A DNA stretch of 56,403 bases from an uncultured delta proteobacterium (lineage in GTDB: Bacteria; Myxococcota; Myxococcia; Myxococcales; 40CM-4-68-19): contig CAIWCD010000043.1 in NCBI GenBank assembly GCA_903911145.1, positions 1-56,403 on the forward strand. The letters are read 5' to 3'. The notes below the pieces were generated by a model, which was not told the origin of the DNA, did not search any database, and saw only the letters and a program-made list of their open reading frames with translations. The number at the start of each line of letters is the position of its first letter. Within the stretch, counting starts at the first letter, position 1. A program made the position numbers and the translations under genes. Below, in pieces: positions 36,620 to 46,041 of the stretch.

Positions 36620-36858
36620 CGCTCCACCTCATGCCGCATTCGGCGGGCAATTGCACGACGCAGGCGACCATCGCGTCTTCACGATTCACGTCGAGCTGAC
36701 CGAGCAGGGATTCCGGCCCGCACCCGACAGCGCAAAGCGCTGGAAGGTGCTGAAGTCGATTCAATGCGAGTCGAAGCAATAGGCATTTCTAATGAATGAC
36801 GGGCAATCAACGATGCGCCGCCCGCGCTCGCCATCGACTGGACGCGGCCGTGGCGAGT

Positions 36859-37140
36859 TCAAGGACGTGAGGACACCGGCGCCAATGCGCGGTCTAACTT
36901 CTCCCACGCCGTCTCAAACGACGTCTTGGCCGCGCCCCACTGATCCTCGTGCGCGCTCTTGAGCAGTTCGAACTCACGCCGCGCCTCATCGTGAAGCGAC
37001 TGTGCGGCAACAAACTCCTGATCCGCGGCTTCACCCGCCTCGACAGCTGCCTGCATGCGAGTCGCCATCGCGAGGATCTGCGATTGCACCGCGACGAATC
37101 GCTCAGCAGCTTTTGTTTCGTAGAACTCCCGGATCGTCAT
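36859..37140 (-). CDS. 93-residue coiled-coil protein
   Basis: The small soluble product is almost entirely helical with heptad-like spacing (MTIREFYETKAAERFVAVQ, ADQEFVAAQSLHDEARREFE, AAKTSFETAWEKLDRALA). No membrane segment or signal is visible. The composition is protein-like, so it is likely real. Function unknown. Confidence 0.6.
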   Translation of the reverse strand: MTIREFYETKAAERFVAVQSQILAMATRMQAAVEAGEAADQEFVAAQSLHDEARREFELLKSAHEDQWGAAKTSFETAWEKLDRALAPVSSRP

Positions 37141-37395
37141 TCTGCCTCCATGGCGCGCTGCCTTTGCATCGACTCAAATGCACTCCCCATGCCGCCAGTG
37201 CACTCGTGCGCGAATGCCTCCGCGCGCTGGTCAGGCGGATTGGGTTTCGCTGCGCAATCGAAGCTGCCGCACGTTCACAAACGTCCGCGACCAGCACGGC
37301 CTGCGTTTGGCCGACTTCAATTCCAATCGGTTTGATCCATAGTCCGTGCAGGCGATGGCGGTCGGCCCTCTGCGCCAACCGCGGCGAGGTGCAAC

Positions 37396-38247
37396 GTGAA
37401 GGACGCGCTCGTTGAGCGGCTGTGTCAGCCAAAGGAGATCGCGTTTGTCGAGGCGACCGACGAGGTCGTCGAAGGCTATGATCTGCGATCGTCGGGGAAC
37501 CAGTTCCACAGCAAGAGCGTCTACGTTTCCACGGGAGCTGATTACGAGCCCAGGCCCGCATCGCTTGTCATAGGCAAGGTCATCGCAGCCGGTGCGCGCG
37601 AGCCATTCCTTGGCTGCGAACTCCGCTGCGATCGGATTGAAAGCGCGCTCAGTGTCGCGGTCTATTCCTCCGCGGGTGACGCGAAGTCGCGGCGGCTCGT
37701 CTCGAGGAGCGGCGCGACAGCGAGCGCGGATGAAGGCAGCTTCGCCTGGTTCGGTCCTGTCGAACTTATCGGTACAGCCTGGAGTGAGAGCGACCTGCCG
37801 CAGTGCCAGGTGATTACCGTGGAGCGACTTCGGCACTATGCGCGCACGCTGCCCGTCCGCGAGGCGCGCGCACAACTGAAGGATGCACTCGAAGCGGCGC
37901 ATACCCGGGAATCACTCAAGCAGGAGCTTCCCATGCGGCTGGCCGAAAGCCTTACCCCGAATCTTGCCGAGGCCTTTCACGCCTGTCTCGCGACGACCTC
38001 CGACTTCTACAAGAGCCACGGACTCGACACGATGCTGCGCGATGTCTTCGACGCTGGCCTGCTTGCGGCCTGGGTTGAATACGGTTCACAACTGCCGCCA
38101 ACGCTGACCGCCGTGCAGCGACTCGAGAAGGCCAGAGCGCTGAGCAGGAAATCGTATGAGCGCCACGGATTCGATGTCCGGGAGCGCGGGATTAAAGAGG
38201 AGAGCCGCGCCGCGCTCTTCGTGTTCATCTCGCAGGCCGTGAAGTAG
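37396..38247 (+). CDS. hypothetical protein, 283 residues
   Basis: The start is GTG 37396, preceded by GAGG at six bases. The N-terminal half is beta-rich (IAFVEATDEVVEGYDLRSSG, SLVIGKVIAAGAREPFLGCE) and the C-terminal half helical (REARAQLKDALEAAHTRESL, AVQRLEKARALSRKSYERHG). No signal or membrane helix, and no family recognised. It stands alone between gene-poor spacers. Confidence 0.68.
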   Translation: MKDALVERLCQPKEIAFVEATDEVVEGYDLRSSGNQFHSKSVYVSTGADYEPRPASLVIGKVIAAGAREPFLGCELRCDRIESALSVAVYSSAGDAKSRRLVSRSGATASADEGSFAWFGPVELIGTAWSESDLPQCQVITVERLRHYARTLPVREARAQLKDALEAAHTRESLKQELPMRLAESLTPNLAEAFHACLATTSDFYKSHGLDTMLRDVFDAGLLAAWVEYGSQLPPTLTAVQRLEKARALSRKSYERHGFDVRERGIKEESRAALFVFISQAVK

Positions 38248-38424
38248 GGAGGGGCGTCTGCGCTGCGGATGTCATGAAGCGCATCGCGGCGCCAATGGTC
38301 GGCGGTCTACTTCCTCTGCAAGAGGCGGACGCTGATCACCCCTCGTTCCTGAACCAGGATGTTCTCCCGTCACGCGCGTGTGGCACGGACCTCGCACCAA
38401 TCATGGGGAGGAGAACTCCAACCC

Positions 38425-38742
38425 ATGCGCATCCTGATGAATACCGCTCTAATCTGCATCATGATCGCCTCCCTCGTCGCGTGCGGAGGGACCAACCAGA
38501 ACTCCAGCGGGACCATCACCATCTATAACTCGTCGTCCTATGTGCTCGATGAGATCGACGTCGCTCCGGTCAGCCAGCTGAGCTGGGGGCCGAACCTGCT
38601 CTCCGGAGTTCTCTATCCGGGCGAGCAGCTGACCATCTCGGTCGCCTGCGATACCTACGACGTGCAGGTCTGGGATCAGCACAATCGCAACTGCGTTCTC
38701 AGCGGTCTGGATCTCTGTTTCTCAGACCACTCTGGACGGTAG
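38425..38742 (+). CDS. small lipoprotein, C-terminus frameshifted
   Basis: From ATG 38425 the product has a lipobox (IASLVACGG) and a single beta domain of a recurring small periplasmic family (ITIYNSSSYVLDEIDVAP ... WGPNLLSGVLYPGEQLTI ... CDTYDVQVWD). It stops at 38742 with DLCFSDHSGR. Reading from 38730 in another frame, LWTVDNYTLRNCGY (to the TGA at 38772-38774) supplies a much more natural end for this domain: CFSD followed by LW...C. One base therefore appears to be missing around 38726-38730. The gene is either a recent pseudogene or carries a sequencing error. Confidence 0.7.
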   Translation: MRILMNTALICIMIASLVACGGTNQNSSGTITIYNSSSYVLDEIDVAPVSQLSWGPNLLSGVLYPGEQLTISVACDTYDVQVWDQHNRNCVLSGLDLCFSDHSGR

Positions 38743-38818
38743 ATAACTACACGTTGCGCAACTGCGGATACTGAGATCGTTGTAACAGGGGACGCGTGCT
38801 GCGCCCCCCCAGGCCAGA

Positions 38819-39439
38819 CTATTTCTGTCCGTAGTCCGCCTTTGCCTTATCGACGCACGCGTCCTTCGTCGCGCCCGCGAACGTCTCGCACTTCGTCTTT
38901 GCCACTGCGTAATCGGCGTCGCGCTTCTCGGTCGCTGCATCCTTGCGTGCAACCGCGACCTCTTCCTTCGCCTTGGTATTCGCGTCGGCCTTCGTCTCAT
39001 TGGCCGCGCTGTTCGCCTTCCACGTCTTCATCTGGGTCTTGGCGTTGGCGACCGCGTGCACCTTGGAGGCCTTCGCCTCTTCGACGCAGACATCTTTGTC
39101 AGTGCCCGCCTTGTCATTGCAGCGCGCCTTGGCGACGTCGTACTCGGCGTCAGCGCGGGCGACGCGGCTCTTGAAATGATGCTTGGCGGTCGGTTCGTAA
39201 CGCTCCTCGAGATCGGCTTTGGCGATCTTCTCGTCCCCTTCGCACTGCTCGACACAGACCGACTTCGCGTTGTTGGCGAGGGCGTCGCACGCCTTCTTGT
39301 TGACCTCGTGGTTGGATTTAATCGCGCCCTTGGCCGTCTCGTATTCGGCCTTCGGGATCGCCTGCGCCTGCGTCGCCGTCGAGAGGCCGAGGCAAGAAGC
39401 AACGGCGAGGACACCGAACTTGAGATTGTTCATCATCAT
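38819..39439 (-). CDS. exported Ala/Lys-rich helical protein
   Basis: The 206-residue product has a signal peptide (CLGLSTATQAQA) and a long helix-rich body with paired cysteines at regular intervals (ACDALANNAKSVCVEQC, CNDKAGTDKDVCVEEAKA, CETFAGATKDACVDKAKA). Similar periplasmic proteins with repeated 'C-x(9-11)-C' blocks occur in many proteobacteria and have no assigned function. ATG 39439 has AGGAG five bases upstream; two further ATGs follow in frame. Confidence 0.78.
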   Translation of the reverse strand: MMMNNLKFGVLAVASCLGLSTATQAQAIPKAEYETAKGAIKSNHEVNKKACDALANNAKSVCVEQCEGDEKIAKADLEERYEPTAKHHFKSRVARADAEYDVAKARCNDKAGTDKDVCVEEAKASKVHAVANAKTQMKTWKANSAANETKADANTKAKEEVAVARKDAATEKRDADYAVAKTKCETFAGATKDACVDKAKADYGQK

Positions 39440-39678
39440 GGAGACTCCTGGTTTGTTGGGGATCAGTGCTGGCCGCCAGCGCAGTGCACGCTCGGTGCCA
39501 CGGCCGGCGGCGTCCTCGCAGTCGTGCACGTTGTCTGCGCGGCCTTCGACGGGAGGCGAGTGTGGCGTTCGTGGCAGATGGGCGCGCGGCGGATTGAGAG
39601 TGTGCGCGCGCAGCCGATGAGAGCGTTCGCGATGCGTTCGCGGACGGTCCGGACGATTGCCTTCTTCGCAGTCGGCGC

Positions 39679-41565
39679 TTACTGCTTGATGTAATCGTGC
39701 GAGTCGCCGCCGAAGTTGAGCGTGTTGCCCACGATCGCAAATGTGGTCGTGTACGGAGAGATGATCCCTCCACATTCCGGCGGTGGATTTGGCGTCGTGA
39801 TGGTGATCGAGTTCCCGCTCGTCGTGTAGTTGCCTGCGGCCGTGCAGTGCCCCGATGCCGATGGAGTCCCGTCGGTATAGACGTCGTGGACGCTGTCGCT
39901 GTAGCTCTCGGAGCCATCGGCGTTGAACGTGTAGGTGATTACAAACGTAGTCGTGTCGGCGCCGCTGGTGCTCGTCCCAGCCGCTTTCCAGCTTCCGACC
40001 GGCGAGCCGCCACCTCCACCTCCGCTCCCGCCACCAGCACCGCTTGCGGGGATGGTTTCAGCGATCGCGGACGCTCCGCCAACGAGCGCTCCGCTGGCGT
40101 TCGACGCGAGCAATGCCAGCGGGTCCTGGCAATCGGCAGAGGATACCGGCGTCACCTCCAGCGTGTAGTCGGCAGGCCCGTCAGCGACTCCGTATCTGCA
40201 GCCGAGTTGGAAGATCGCCTGTCCAACGAGGAGGCCATCGCGGATTGCGTGGCTGCAACGGGCGCTGCTGCTGCACCGTTGGTCCGCGCTGCAGACCGAG
40301 AAACAGAACGCAGGTTGGCATCCGCTCGGGTCCGACCATTGAATCGCTTCGTTCACTACGGAGGACGTGCTGGTCAGGTGCACCGGGTCGGGCTGGTTGG
40401 TGATTGCAGGTGGACCCTTCGTCGGTCCGCCCGAGGAGATGCCGCCAATGGCCAGATACGTTCCGGTCGGGCCCTGCACCGTCTTCCACGACGACCCATC
40501 CCAATGACGCAGATCCTGGCCGGCCATCCAGAGATCGTTCTTGCCTGCAGCGAAGAGCCGCCCGCCCTGCAGAAGCGTCGTGAACGTGGGTTGCAACGCC
40601 CAGCCGTTTCCATCGTCGTGCGCGAGGAGCGAGCCGCCGATGTTGTATCCAGCGAGCCAGACATCGTCCGCCCCGGTGCCGGCGAGAGACATCGTCGAGT
40701 AGTCACAGAGGCTCTGCGCGATCTGACTTGCACTCAGGTTCTTGGACCAGGCTGCCCCATTCCAATGAAAGAGCGACGTGCTGGCAGAGATGTTCCCGCT
40801 GCCGTAGCAGCCCTCGCCGGTGACTGCCCAGATATCGCTCGCGGAGGCTCCCCAGATGTCGGCGAACCCTCCGATCGGGCCGGCGTCGCTGCCACCGATG
40901 TTGACCGGGCTCCAGGAGCCGCCGTCGTAGTGATAGGCGGTTGCGGTGCCGAGAAATTCTGCGGTCGAGCCGACGGCCCAGATGTCGTGGCCTGACGCGC
41001 CCCAGAGTGCGCTGAGCGTTCCGCTCGGAGCGAGTTGCGAGAAGGCCGACCAGCTCCCGCTGAAATGTGCCACTTGCCCCAGCGCGGTAACGGCCCAGAG
41101 ATCGCTGGGAGAGTCTCCCCAGATTCCGACGATGGAATCACCCGCGCCTCCGTCAGGAATTCCAGAGGGTGTGGCCACGGCCCAGGTCGTTCCATTCCAA
41201 TGAAGAAGTACGTCTGAGCTTCCTCCTGCCCAGGCGTCGCTCGCGCTGTTGGTCCAGATTGCGCTGAGCGCGCTGGCCGGTGCGGGATCGGGATATGCGG
41301 TCCAGCTCAGGCCATTCCAGCCGGCGATGAGGCCGGCATCGTTGGCAACTCCGACGGCCCAGAGCGCAGGAGGGACGGCCGTGGGCGACAGCTTCGCGCG
41401 CTCGATCGTCTGCAGCGCGAGCGCACCTGCGTCCTGCTGCACGGTCAGGTTGGACAGCACGCAGTCGAGGTCCGCAGCGGCGCACGCGCGATTGCTCTGC
41501 GGCTGGCTGCTGCAGGCGAGCGACGACGCAATACCCGCCGCCAACGTCACTCGTCGCAGAGTCAT
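39679..41565 (-). CDS. beta-propeller lipoprotein with lipocalin-like C-terminal domain
   Basis: From ATG 41565 the 628-residue product has a lipobox (IASSLACSS) and then about eight repeats of the type SASDIWAVTGEG ... LFHWNGAAWS (WG-x-S-x-x-DIWAVG unit). These form a propeller common in myxobacterial surface proteins. After GGGSGGGGGG comes a roughly 110-residue beta-barrel-like domain (GSWKAAGTSTSGADTTTFVI, TLNFGGDSHDYIKQ) resembling lipocalin-like/DUF domains. The ribosome binding site at 41565 is weak. Function unknown; likely a surface binding protein. Confidence 0.78.
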   Translation of the reverse strand: MTLRRVTLAAGIASSLACSSQPQSNRACAAADLDCVLSNLTVQQDAGALALQTIERAKLSPTAVPPALWAVGVANDAGLIAGWNGLSWTAYPDPAPASALSAIWTNSASDAWAGGSSDVLLHWNGTTWAVATPSGIPDGGAGDSIVGIWGDSPSDLWAVTALGQVAHFSGSWSAFSQLAPSGTLSALWGASGHDIWAVGSTAEFLGTATAYHYDGGSWSPVNIGGSDAGPIGGFADIWGASASDIWAVTGEGCYGSGNISASTSLFHWNGAAWSKNLSASQIAQSLCDYSTMSLAGTGADDVWLAGYNIGGSLLAHDDGNGWALQPTFTTLLQGGRLFAAGKNDLWMAGQDLRHWDGSSWKTVQGPTGTYLAIGGISSGGPTKGPPAITNQPDPVHLTSTSSVVNEAIQWSDPSGCQPAFCFSVCSADQRCSSSARCSHAIRDGLLVGQAIFQLGCRYGVADGPADYTLEVTPVSSADCQDPLALLASNASGALVGGASAIAETIPASGAGGGSGGGGGGSPVGSWKAAGTSTSGADTTTFVITYTFNADGSESYSDSVHDVYTDGTPSASGHCTAAGNYTTSGNSITITTPNPPPECGGIISPYTTTFAIVGNTLNFGGDSHDYIKQ

Positions 41566-41727
41566 CAACGTGGCCGTGAATCTCCCGCGAGCAGGCCGCG
41601 GGCTGCGCTGTAGATCAGCTCTGCGGATCTTCCCATCCATGTCTGCACAGCTCATGTCGCGGAAGATGCGCGGCGACAGGCCCGGAGTCAACGCGCGAAC
41701 CAACTCGCGCGGCGTTCGTGTCGGCGG

Positions 41728-43029
41728 TCAGGTCGTCTGGTTCGCGCGACAGCAGAGCAGCGAGTGGGACAATCCGAGGTCGTGCCACTCCTCGCTGACC
41801 GAAAGGCCCGCCTGCGCGAGGAGATTGCGCATTCGCTCGGAGTGATACATGCGGCTGTTCCCATTCGCGATGCAGGCGAAATAGATCGACGTGGCGATGA
41901 CGCAGTATCGAGAAGCTTCGTACCGCTGGCGATTCCAGAACGTCTCGAGAATGAAGACGCGCGAGTCCGGTCGCATCGCCCGGCGCACCTTGGAGAGGAT
42001 TTCGACGACCTGAGATTCGGAGAAGCAGTCGAGGAATTGACTCATCCAATAGACATCTGCGCCCGCCGGGAGTTCGCTGCCGTTCTCGAGGAGATTGCAG
42101 GCGTGGAAGCGCAGTCGACCATTTGCAACCCACGCGGCCTGTTCCTCCGCGGCCATCGCGATCTGTCCCGGCAGGTCCACGATCGTCTGGGTCAGTCCGG
42201 CATGCGCGCGCAGGCACTGCTCTGCCCACCGTCCGGTATTGCCGCCGATATCAACGAGAGTCGCGACCGGCTGATTAAATACGTGACGGTCACAGGTATC
42301 GAACACGTTGTCGGAGTAATGGTGGTCGAAGGCAAACCAGGCCTCTTTCACCTCGGGCGAGAGGCCGGACAGGCCCTCATAGACGGTATTCCACTTTCCC
42401 AACTCTCTTAACCCAGCCGGCATTCCACTCTTCAGCGCGTCAGCGAGGTGGAATGCGCCGCGGTAACAGACGTGGTGGCTGAACTCCGTGTTGACGCGGG
42501 TGAGCGGGTCCTTGAGGAAATAGACCCCCATCTTGGTGATGGTGAATCTACCCTCGTGATAAGCGCAGAGCCCTGACGCATATCCCGACTCAAGCAGCAA
42601 CTCCGCGGCGTAGAGCGAGGTCTGGCACGCGAGGCTCGCCTCGGATGCGAGCACCCCATCCGTACCGGCCCGATAGGTCCAGTCGAGCAGTCCGCTATCG
42701 CGCAGCGCACGCGCGGCCTGAAACATCAATGGAGCAAAGGCGAGCTTCTGCGCCTCATATCGAGCGAGCTCTGCGGATACGAGCGGGTCCGCGACTCGAC
42801 CTCTGCGTGCGGTGCCGCCGCGACTCTTCCGCGCACTCTCGTCATTCATCATGAGGGCATTGCTCGCTTCCTTGCGCGCGACAGTAGCCGCAAGGAACCT
42901 CTCTGGGGACGGGGCGCGGCGATGCGTCGCTGGCCAACGACGCTGATCTCCATCGATGGAATGGAGCGTCTCGCCGCGGAGATCGATTTCGATCTCAACC
43001 CTGTCCGTGAATGCGTGCGCGTTGCTCAT
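41728..43029 (-). CDS. SAM-dependent O-methyltransferase-like protein
   Basis: The C-terminal about 190 residues contain the Rossmann methyltransferase fold: VATLVDIGGNTGRWAEQCLR (motif I), TIVDLPGQIAMA, GADVYWMSQFLDCFSESQVV and VFILETFWNRQRYEAS. The preceding helical region (AFAPLMFQAARALRDSGLLD) fits the dimerisation domain of plant-type and hydroxyneurosporene-type O-methyltransferases. ATG 43029 has AAGGG at a good distance, giving 433 residues with an unusual 59-residue N-terminal extension; ATG 42852 is the alternative matching family length. The substrate is unknown, perhaps a natural product or pigment. Confidence 0.85.
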   Translation of the reverse strand: MSNAHAFTDRVEIEIDLRGETLHSIDGDQRRWPATHRRAPSPERFLAATVARKEASNALMMNDESARKSRGGTARRGRVADPLVSAELARYEAQKLAFAPLMFQAARALRDSGLLDWTYRAGTDGVLASEASLACQTSLYAAELLLESGYASGLCAYHEGRFTITKMGVYFLKDPLTRVNTEFSHHVCYRGAFHLADALKSGMPAGLRELGKWNTVYEGLSGLSPEVKEAWFAFDHHYSDNVFDTCDRHVFNQPVATLVDIGGNTGRWAEQCLRAHAGLTQTIVDLPGQIAMAAEEQAAWVANGRLRFHACNLLENGSELPAGADVYWMSQFLDCFSESQVVEILSKVRRAMRPDSRVFILETFWNRQRYEASRYCVIATSIYFACIANGNSRMYHSERMRNLLAQAGLSVSEEWHDLGLSHSLLCCRANQTT

Positions 43030-43387
43030 GAGAACCCTTCAATTGAATCGCTGCTTGCGGGTAATCAGGAACAGACCTGCATAGAAGGCCCCGGCCGGCG
43101 ATCTCTGCAGCGCGACCGCGCCAACGCGCGCACTTCACCCCGTGCCGTCCGTTGCGTCACGCAGTTAGATCTCTTCGCGCGGTGGCGCGTTGAGACCGGA
43201 AGAGGGAGGCAGGCTCCCTGACTTTCGGAGGTTCACAATGACGCACGCGCCGCCGCGTCGATGGCGGGCATAGCGCGGTTCAGAAACCAATCACTGCCGC
43301 ATGAACCCGCGCGATCCGCTCGCTGCGGTCGAAGCACCGGTGCGTCCGCAATCAATCAACATTCAGTTCACCAGCGAAACGGTCCCT
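43030..43387. other. intergenic region with a tiny leader-like ORF
   Basis: This roughly 360-base spacer between divergent genes has no full-size gene. It holds a short hairpin (GGGAG 43204-43208 with CTCCC 43214-43218). Just after it is an 11-codon frame at 43238-43273 (MTHAPPRRWRA) with a strong GGAGG six bases upstream. That could be a leader peptide for the AgmX-like gene, but chance is possible. Confidence 0.3.
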
Positions 43388-44719
43388 ATGCCGAAACCTG
43401 TTCAACCGTCCAAGAAGGCCCTCCATGTTGGCGTGGTTCAAGAGGGCCGCTTCATCGAGGATCGCTGGTTCCTCGACCAGCATCCGATCACGGTTGGGAC
43501 GGCGGCGAAGAATACATTCGCGATGCCGCTCTCCGCGCTCGGCATCAGCCAGCCGCTCTTCACGCACAACAAACAGGGGCAGCTGCTGCTGCATTTTAAT
43601 GAGAACGCGCGCGGTAGGATCACGATCAACAATCGCGACTATGCGCTCGAGGACGCGCGCCGCGAGGGACTGGCAATCGCGAACGCCGGCCATTTCGAGA
43701 TCCCGTTCACCGAGTCGATGCGCGGCCGCATTACGCTGGGCGAAGCCTCTTTCGTCTTCAACTTCTCGTCTGCGCCGCCGAAGCCTTCAACGCCAAAGCT
43801 ACCGAGGGAGATCCGCGGGACGATCTGGAACATCACCGACCACACCTTCATGTCGGTGCTCAGCGTCAGCATGGTGATTCATACCTTTCTTGTCGGAACG
43901 ATCTCCCGCCGCGACCTGCCGCCTGAGACTCCGTTGTTCGACCAGACAGACGATTCTCCCTGGCAGAAGTTCATCTTTCCCGACAAGCCGCCCCCCGAAA
44001 AGGAGGAGCCGAAAGTTGAGCAGCTCAAGGACACTCCCGTTGCGAAGAGCTTGAAGATGGACACGAAGACGGAGCCCGCGATGGATTCTGTCGAGCATAA
44101 GCGCGACGTGCAGAGGAAGGTCGCGCAGACGGGACTTATCCATTTAATCGGCGCTGTCAGCGGCAGCGGCGGCGCGCTTGGCAACGTGTTCGCGTCGACA
44201 GACAGCTTTACCAACGACATCAGCGCCGCGCTCAAGGAGGCCGGCAACAACCTGGCGATCGCAAGCACAGGGGCTGCCCCGACGCGGCGAGGAGAAGACA
44301 GCGGGAGCGTCGCGCAGATCGGCTCCGTCATTGGCACGCGCGGCGCCGGACCGCTGAAAGTGCACGAGAAGCAGGACGTCGCGGTAACGGCCGGTGTCCT
44401 CGTCGACGATGCGGAGATCGACTCTTCGACTGTCGACAAGGACGCGCTCTTCCGCGTCATCAGGCAGCATCTGCCCTCGGTGAAGGGCTGCTACGAAGCG
44501 CAGCTCAAGCGGAGTCCGATGCTGCGGGGCAAACTGGTCATGCACTTCACCATCGCAGCCAGTGGCCACGTCACCGATGTTGGCGCCGACTCGAACAGCA
44601 TGGGCTCTGACGAGGTCGAGGCCTGCATCATCCGCCTCATCAAGAGCTGGGTATTCCCGTTCAAGCCCGAGTCCGACACGACCGTTTCCTTCCCGTTCCT
44701 CTTCACGCCGGCCAATTAG
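43388..44719 (+). CDS. AgmX/PglI C-terminal domain protein
   Basis: About 443 residues from ATG 43388 (ATG 43301 is an alternative). The N-terminal domain (FLDQHPITVGTAAKNTF, RGRITLGEASFVFNF) is the cytoplasmic sensor-like domain usual in this family. A single helix (MSVLSVSMVIHTFLVGTI) follows, then a Pro/Glu/Lys linker (PPPEKEEPKVEQLKDTP). The C-terminal AgmX/PglI TonB-like domain has VIRQHLPSVKGCYEAQLKR and EVEACIIRLIKSWVFPF. AgmX-like proteins span the inner membrane and reach into the periplasm in myxobacterial gliding/energy-transducing machinery. No ExbB/ExbD genes are adjacent. Confidence 0.88.
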   Translation: MPKPVQPSKKALHVGVVQEGRFIEDRWFLDQHPITVGTAAKNTFAMPLSALGISQPLFTHNKQGQLLLHFNENARGRITINNRDYALEDARREGLAIANAGHFEIPFTESMRGRITLGEASFVFNFSSAPPKPSTPKLPREIRGTIWNITDHTFMSVLSVSMVIHTFLVGTISRRDLPPETPLFDQTDDSPWQKFIFPDKPPPEKEEPKVEQLKDTPVAKSLKMDTKTEPAMDSVEHKRDVQRKVAQTGLIHLIGAVSGSGGALGNVFASTDSFTNDISAALKEAGNNLAIASTGAAPTRRGEDSGSVAQIGSVIGTRGAGPLKVHEKQDVAVTAGVLVDDAEIDSSTVDKDALFRVIRQHLPSVKGCYEAQLKRSPMLRGKLVMHFTIAASGHVTDVGADSNSMGSDEVEACIIRLIKSWVFPFKPESDTTVSFPFLFTPAN

Positions 44720-44911
44720 AGCACAGCTCATAACCTCTCCCGTCGCCCGGCCGACCGGTGGCCGCCGCCTCGCCGCGTCTTCGTGATCGAGCACGCCACC
44801 TGCGCGCAGAACGTGCTGCCGACGTTCGGCGACCGCAAGCCGCGAGCTTGAACGGGTTGAGCGCGAGCTTTACGAGGGCGGCCTCGCCACGCTCGACGAG
44901 ATGGTGCTGAA

Positions 44912-44929
44912 ATAAGACCAACGTCTTAT
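44912..44929. promoter_or_regulatory. perfect 7-bp palindrome upstream of the cytochrome operon
   Basis: ATAAGAC (44912-44918), a 4-base CAAC loop and GTCTTAT (44923-44929) form a perfect inverted repeat about 50 bases before the cytochrome b561 start. AT-rich against its surroundings, it could be an operator or a small hairpin in the 5' leader. It overlaps the stop of a short open stretch (ERELYEGGLATLDEMVLK) that has no start and looks like a gene remnant. Confidence 0.4.
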
Positions 44930-44980
44930 CGTATTGGAGGGGTGGTCCGGCAAGTGCATCAGGCAGGGACAGGAGAAACT

Positions 44981-46012
44981 ATGAAACCCGTCAAGGTCTG
45001 GGATCTCTCTGTGCGCAGCTGCCACGCTCTATTTGGTCTCCTGATCCTCGGTGCGTTTCTCACCTCGGACGACGACGGCGATTCGCTGCTGCATATGCGC
45101 CTCGGCCTGGTGCTCCTCGCGGTCGTGCTCTTTCGCGTGGTCTGGGGTTTCGTCGGCAGCAGGCACGCGCGATTCACCGACTTCGTCCGCGCTCCTGGTG
45201 TCGTCATCGAGGCGTTGCGGCAGATGGTGCGCGGGCGTCCGGCGCACGTCGTCGGGCACAATCCTGTGGGTGCGGTGATGGTGCTCGCGCTGCTGGTGAC
45301 GATGTTTCTGACCTGTGCAACCGGCGTCCTCATCGCGTTGGGCCCGGAGTGGAGCGGTCCTCTCGCGCTGGGCAAGGGTGCGGCGTCGTCGCTGCGCGAA
45401 CTCCACGAGATCTCCGCCTGGGCGCTGCCCGTGTTGCTCGCACTGCACGTAGCGGGCGTGATCGTGTCGTCTCTCCTCGAGAAGCAGAACCTGATCGCCG
45501 GAATGATCACCGGATACAAGCGCGGGCCCGAGGAGGGCGCGGTCGATCGGCTGCCGCCGCTGCGCGCGCAGCCGGTTCGGCTTGCGACCGCCCTGCTGGT
45601 GGGGCTGGCGGCGCTCCTGCTGATCTGGCGGTTTCTGCCGACCGGAGCAGCGGAGGCCGCCACCATTCCTGCGGGGGGCCTGCTGGGCCGATATGAGCAG
45701 CGCGCACGTGCAGAGGAGCCGGGCTTTCGCGGCTTCGACGGCGCCCGCGGGCGCGCGCTCTACTTTGGTGAGCACGACAGCAGCAGCGGCAAGGTTTCGT
45801 GCGCAACGTGCCACACCCAGGATCCACGACAGAGCGGCCGCTCGCCGGTCGGGCGCGTGATCGAGCCTCTCGCGCCGTCGGCCAACTCCGCGCGCTTCAC
45901 AGACGCGGCCAAGGCCGACAAGTGGTTCGACCGCAACTGCAAGCAGGTGCTCGGGCGCGCCTGTACCGCCAGCGAGCGCGGCGACTTCGTTACCTGGCTC
46001 AGCTCTCTCTAG
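44981..46012 (+). CDS. cytochrome b561 fused to SHP-type cytochrome c (DUF1924)
   Basis: The 343-residue product starts at ATG 44981, six bases after AGGAG. Residues about 1-218 are a four-helix di-haem cytochrome b561 of the Ni/Fe-hydrogenase type, with candidate haem histidines (His15, His93, His142, His156) and WDLSVRSCHALFG at the N-terminus. Residues about 235-343 are an SHP/DUF1924 cytochrome c with one CATCH haem site (274-278). It ends KWFDRNCKQVLGRACTASER, where Asn319-Cys320 matches the Asn haem ligand and adjacent Cys of sphaeroides haem protein. In other bacteria b561, SHP and DHC are separate genes of one operon. Here b561 and SHP are one chain, and DHC follows. Confidence 0.9.
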   Translation: MKPVKVWDLSVRSCHALFGLLILGAFLTSDDDGDSLLHMRLGLVLLAVVLFRVVWGFVGSRHARFTDFVRAPGVVIEALRQMVRGRPAHVVGHNPVGAVMVLALLVTMFLTCATGVLIALGPEWSGPLALGKGAASSLRELHEISAWALPVLLALHVAGVIVSSLLEKQNLIAGMITGYKRGPEEGAVDRLPPLRAQPVRLATALLVGLAALLLIWRFLPTGAAEAATIPAGGLLGRYEQRARAEEPGFRGFDGARGRALYFGEHDSSSGKVSCATCHTQDPRQSGRSPVGRVIEPLAPSANSARFTDAAKADKWFDRNCKQVLGRACTASERGDFVTWLSSL

Positions 46013-46041
46013 CCCGCGATTTTCTCTCGACGGAGACCACC

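Noticed and set aside
36621-36782. Plus-strand stretch HRVFTIHVELTEQGF resembling a peptidase M16 segment
   Set aside because: Only the LTE-x-G pattern fits and the sequence around it does not; there is no start and the length is too short to call.
42922-43221. 99-residue plus-strand frame upstream of the AgmX-like gene
   Set aside because: No ribosome binding site, Arg-rich, and it overlaps the well-placed methyltransferase start on the other strand.
44722-44911. Gene fragment ending ERELYEGGLATLDEMVLK
   Set aside because: No start codon or family match; mentioned only as a possible remnant beside the palindrome.
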